A DNA stretch of 6,689 bases, taken from assembly GCA_026419705.1 (NCBI GenBank), contig JANZYY010000008.1, positions 20,452 to 27,140 on the forward strand, read 5' to 3'. The notes beneath the pieces are model-generated. The model saw only the letters and a list, made by a program, of their open reading frames with translations, searched no databases and had not been told where the DNA came from. Origin of the DNA: Fischerella sp. (GTDB taxonomy: Bacteria; Cyanobacteriota; Cyanobacteriia; Cyanobacteriales; Nostocaceae). Position numbers and translations under genes: made by a program. Shown in pieces: positions 5,947-6,689 of the stretch (position 1 is the first letter of the stretch; each line of letters starts with the position of its first letter).

Positions 5947-5989
5947 CGCCTCATTTAATTCCAACCTACAAAAAATTAAAAGCGAGGCG
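5947..5989 (+). promoter_or_regulatory. Hairpin sequestering the DUF4278 ribosome-binding site
   Basis: The Shine-Dalgarno sequence GAGG (5984-5987), 8 bases before ATG 5996, lies in GAGGCG (5984-5989), which pairs perfectly with CGCCTC (5947-5952). A second perfect stem, TTTAATT (5954-5960) with AATTAAA (5974-5980), stacks inside it, separated by a 1/3-base internal loop, with a 13-base apical loop. The 13 base pairs would hide the entire site. The A/U-rich inner stem with an internal bulge recalls RNA thermometers, but no trigger can be read from the sequence. Confidence 0.55.
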
Positions 5990-5995
5990 AAGCAA

Positions 5996-6403
5996 ATGAA
6001 ACTTACCTATCGTGGTGTTGATTACGAACACAATCCTCTTGCCGTGGAAATGATCCCAGGAAAAATAGCTGGCAAGTACCGTGGTGCGAGTTGGCAACGT
6101 TATTATCCCAGACACATTCCTGTACCTCAACCAGTAGCTGAGTTGAAGTACCGCGGAGTTCCCTATTGTATTGGCGATCCACTGGATGTGGAAGTGATGA
6201 GACAGCGGAAACAACACAGTGCTAATGCAACTGCGGCTACTCATGGTAGACGCGAACCATCTAGTCAAGATTTAGCCAATACTCATCTTGTGCATATTCG
6301 CCATAATCTAGAACACCGGCTGCAAGTAGCCAAAGAAAAAGGAGACCAAAACCTCATCCGCTTACTAGAAGATGAGGCCAGGCAATTAATGGTTAGTGGA
6401 TAG
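5996..6403 (+). CDS. DUF4278 domain-containing protein
   Basis: This encodes a 135-residue soluble protein of the cyanobacterial DUF4278 family, whose function is unknown. The family signature is the N-terminal MKLTYRGVDYEHNP. The YRG motif occurs three times: YRGVDY (5-10), KYRGASW (27-33) and KYRGVPY (51-57). The first and third are each followed by a similar segment (NPLAVEM at 13-19 and DPLDVEVM at 61-68), which suggests an internal duplication. Residues 70-90 are polar and probably flexible. Residues 92-132 look like one or two amphipathic helices rich in Lys, Arg and Glu. There is no signal peptide or membrane segment. ATG 5996 is supported by GAGG 8 bases upstream and by the family N terminus. 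The gene appears monocistronic, with its own promoter candidate and structured leader, and converges on the HAD gene. Its TAG stop is the first triplet of the following repeat. Confidence 0.85.
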   Translation: MKLTYRGVDYEHNPLAVEMIPGKIAGKYRGASWQRYYPRHIPVPQPVAELKYRGVPYCIGDPLDVEVMRQRKQHSANATAATHGRREPSSQDLANTHLVHIRHNLEHRLQVAKEKGDQNLIRLLEDEARQLMVSG

Positions 6404-6466
6404 TAGATAGTAGTTAGTAGTTGTCATTTACAGACTACTAACCATTAACTACTAACTACTCACTAC
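6403..6466. terminator. Long hairpin between convergent genes, probable bidirectional terminator
   Basis: AGTAGTTAGTAGTT (6409-6422) and its exact complement AACTACTAACTACT (6447-6460) form a 14-bp stem around a 24-base loop. After a 2-base mismatch, GTAG (6403-6406) pairs with CTAC (6463-6466), giving 18 pairs. The position between convergent genes fits a transcription end for both strands, but the stem is AT-rich and has no clear T tract, so termination is inferred. The TAGTTAGTAG units resemble a repeat family I recall from Nostoc-type genomes. Confidence 0.55.
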
Positions 6467-6689
6467 CACGATTAATCCAAATACCTCTCAATCCAGCTGC
6501 CTTTGCGGCTTGATAATCTTCTGCAATACTGTCTCCAATGTGCCACGCTGCTGCCGGTTCGCAGTTATGTTTTTCTAGGGCAATAGTAAAAATTTGGGGA
6601 TCGGGTTTGGCTGCACCTGCTTGAGTAGAAATGGTGATGGAACTGAAAAAGTCTCTCAGTTCCAAAGCCTGCAACACTGAGTAGAGGCG
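6456..6689 (-). CDS. HAD-superfamily hydrolase, REG-2-like (subfamily IA), C-terminal part
   Basis: This is the C-terminal 77 residues of a haloacid dehalogenase-like phosphohydrolase. The frame is open through the right edge (RLYS precedes the GTG-encoded residue at 6677), so the start and the nucleophile motif DxDxT lie outside the window. Motif III is seen as AAKPDPQIF, with the conserved lysine, and motif IV as HIGDSIAEDYQAAKAAG, with the acidic residues that hold magnesium. The segment LYSVLQALELRDFFSSITIS and the GIWINRG ending fit the REG-2/HDHD3-like group of subfamily IA, whose substrates are mostly unknown small phosphate esters. The gene stops with TAG at 6458-6456, inside the right arm of the intergenic inverted repeat, and is convergent with the DUF4278 gene. 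Its substrate cannot be deduced. Confidence 0.85.
   Translation of the reverse strand, partial: RLYSVLQALELRDFFSSITISTQAGAAKPDPQIFTIALEKHNCEPAAAWHIGDSIAEDYQAAKAAGLRGIWINRGSE

Larger units (their letters stand above)
5652..5995. other. Long leader/intergenic region before the DUF4278 gene
   Basis: This 344-base stretch has no gene. After the REC-HK stop it holds a HIP1 site (5675-5682) and a weak stem CCTTC/GAAGG (5691-5695 with 5703-5707, no T run, so not a convincing terminator). T-rich DNA with a consensus -35 box follows at 5759. From about 5814 there is a series of inverted repeats, a perfect palindrome TCAGCTGA (5905-5912) and two GGAGAC copies. The hairpin at 5947-5989 covers the ribosome-binding site. 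If transcription begins near 5795, the leader is about 200 bases long and highly structured. Confidence 0.6.

Overview
The window looks like part of a filamentous, probably heterocyst-forming (Nostocales-type) cyanobacterial chromosome. The evidence is four exact HIP1 octamers (GCGATCGC), heptanucleotide STRR-like repeats (CCCCAGT/CCCCAAT/CCCTAAT), TAGTTAG-type intergenic repeats, a Cph1-type phytochrome with its Rcp1 partner, and a DUF4278 protein, a family I know essentially from cyanobacteria. The species assignment is inference, because no rRNA or tRNA is present.

Layout. Positions 1-1050 hold the 3' part of a membrane-embedded protein O-mannosyltransferase (PMT/GT39 family). A 549-bp non-coding stretch follows, with a small GC-rich palindrome, a near-perfect 22-bp dyad that could be a repressor operator, and an AT-rich leader. 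Positions 1600-5651 are a three-gene light-signalling cluster on the + strand. The first gene is a complete Cph1-type phytochrome histidine kinase (PAS-GAF-PHY-HisKA-HATPase). The second is its cognate single-domain response regulator Rcp1, which starts at a GTG inside the phytochrome gene with a 53-nt overlap. The third, after a 175-bp spacer made of a polypurine/polypyrimidine tract and an STRR-like heptamer array, is a REC-histidine kinase protein with no sensory domain.

A 344-bp leader then carries a consensus -35 element, two mutually exclusive hairpins, and a hairpin that pairs the whole ribosome-binding site of the next gene, which encodes a DUF4278 protein (5996-6403). That gene converges on the 3' part of a REG-2-like HAD hydrolase on the minus strand (6456 to beyond the window). 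The two are separated by a perfect 14-bp inverted repeat that also supplies both stop codons.

How the genes work together. By comparison with Synechocystis Cph1/Rcp1, the phytochrome should bind phycocyanobilin at Cys259, sense red/far-red light, autophosphorylate at His538 and pass phosphate to Asp69 of Rcp1. The REC-HK could extend this into a longer relay, but that is inference from position only. The PMT, DUF4278 and HAD genes show no evident functional link to the light cluster. No unmistakably new system is visible. The most unusual signals are structural: a perfect 16-bp hairpin inside the phytochrome coding region, the sequestered ribosome-binding site in front of the DUF4278 gene, and the overprinted basic tail of the phytochrome.
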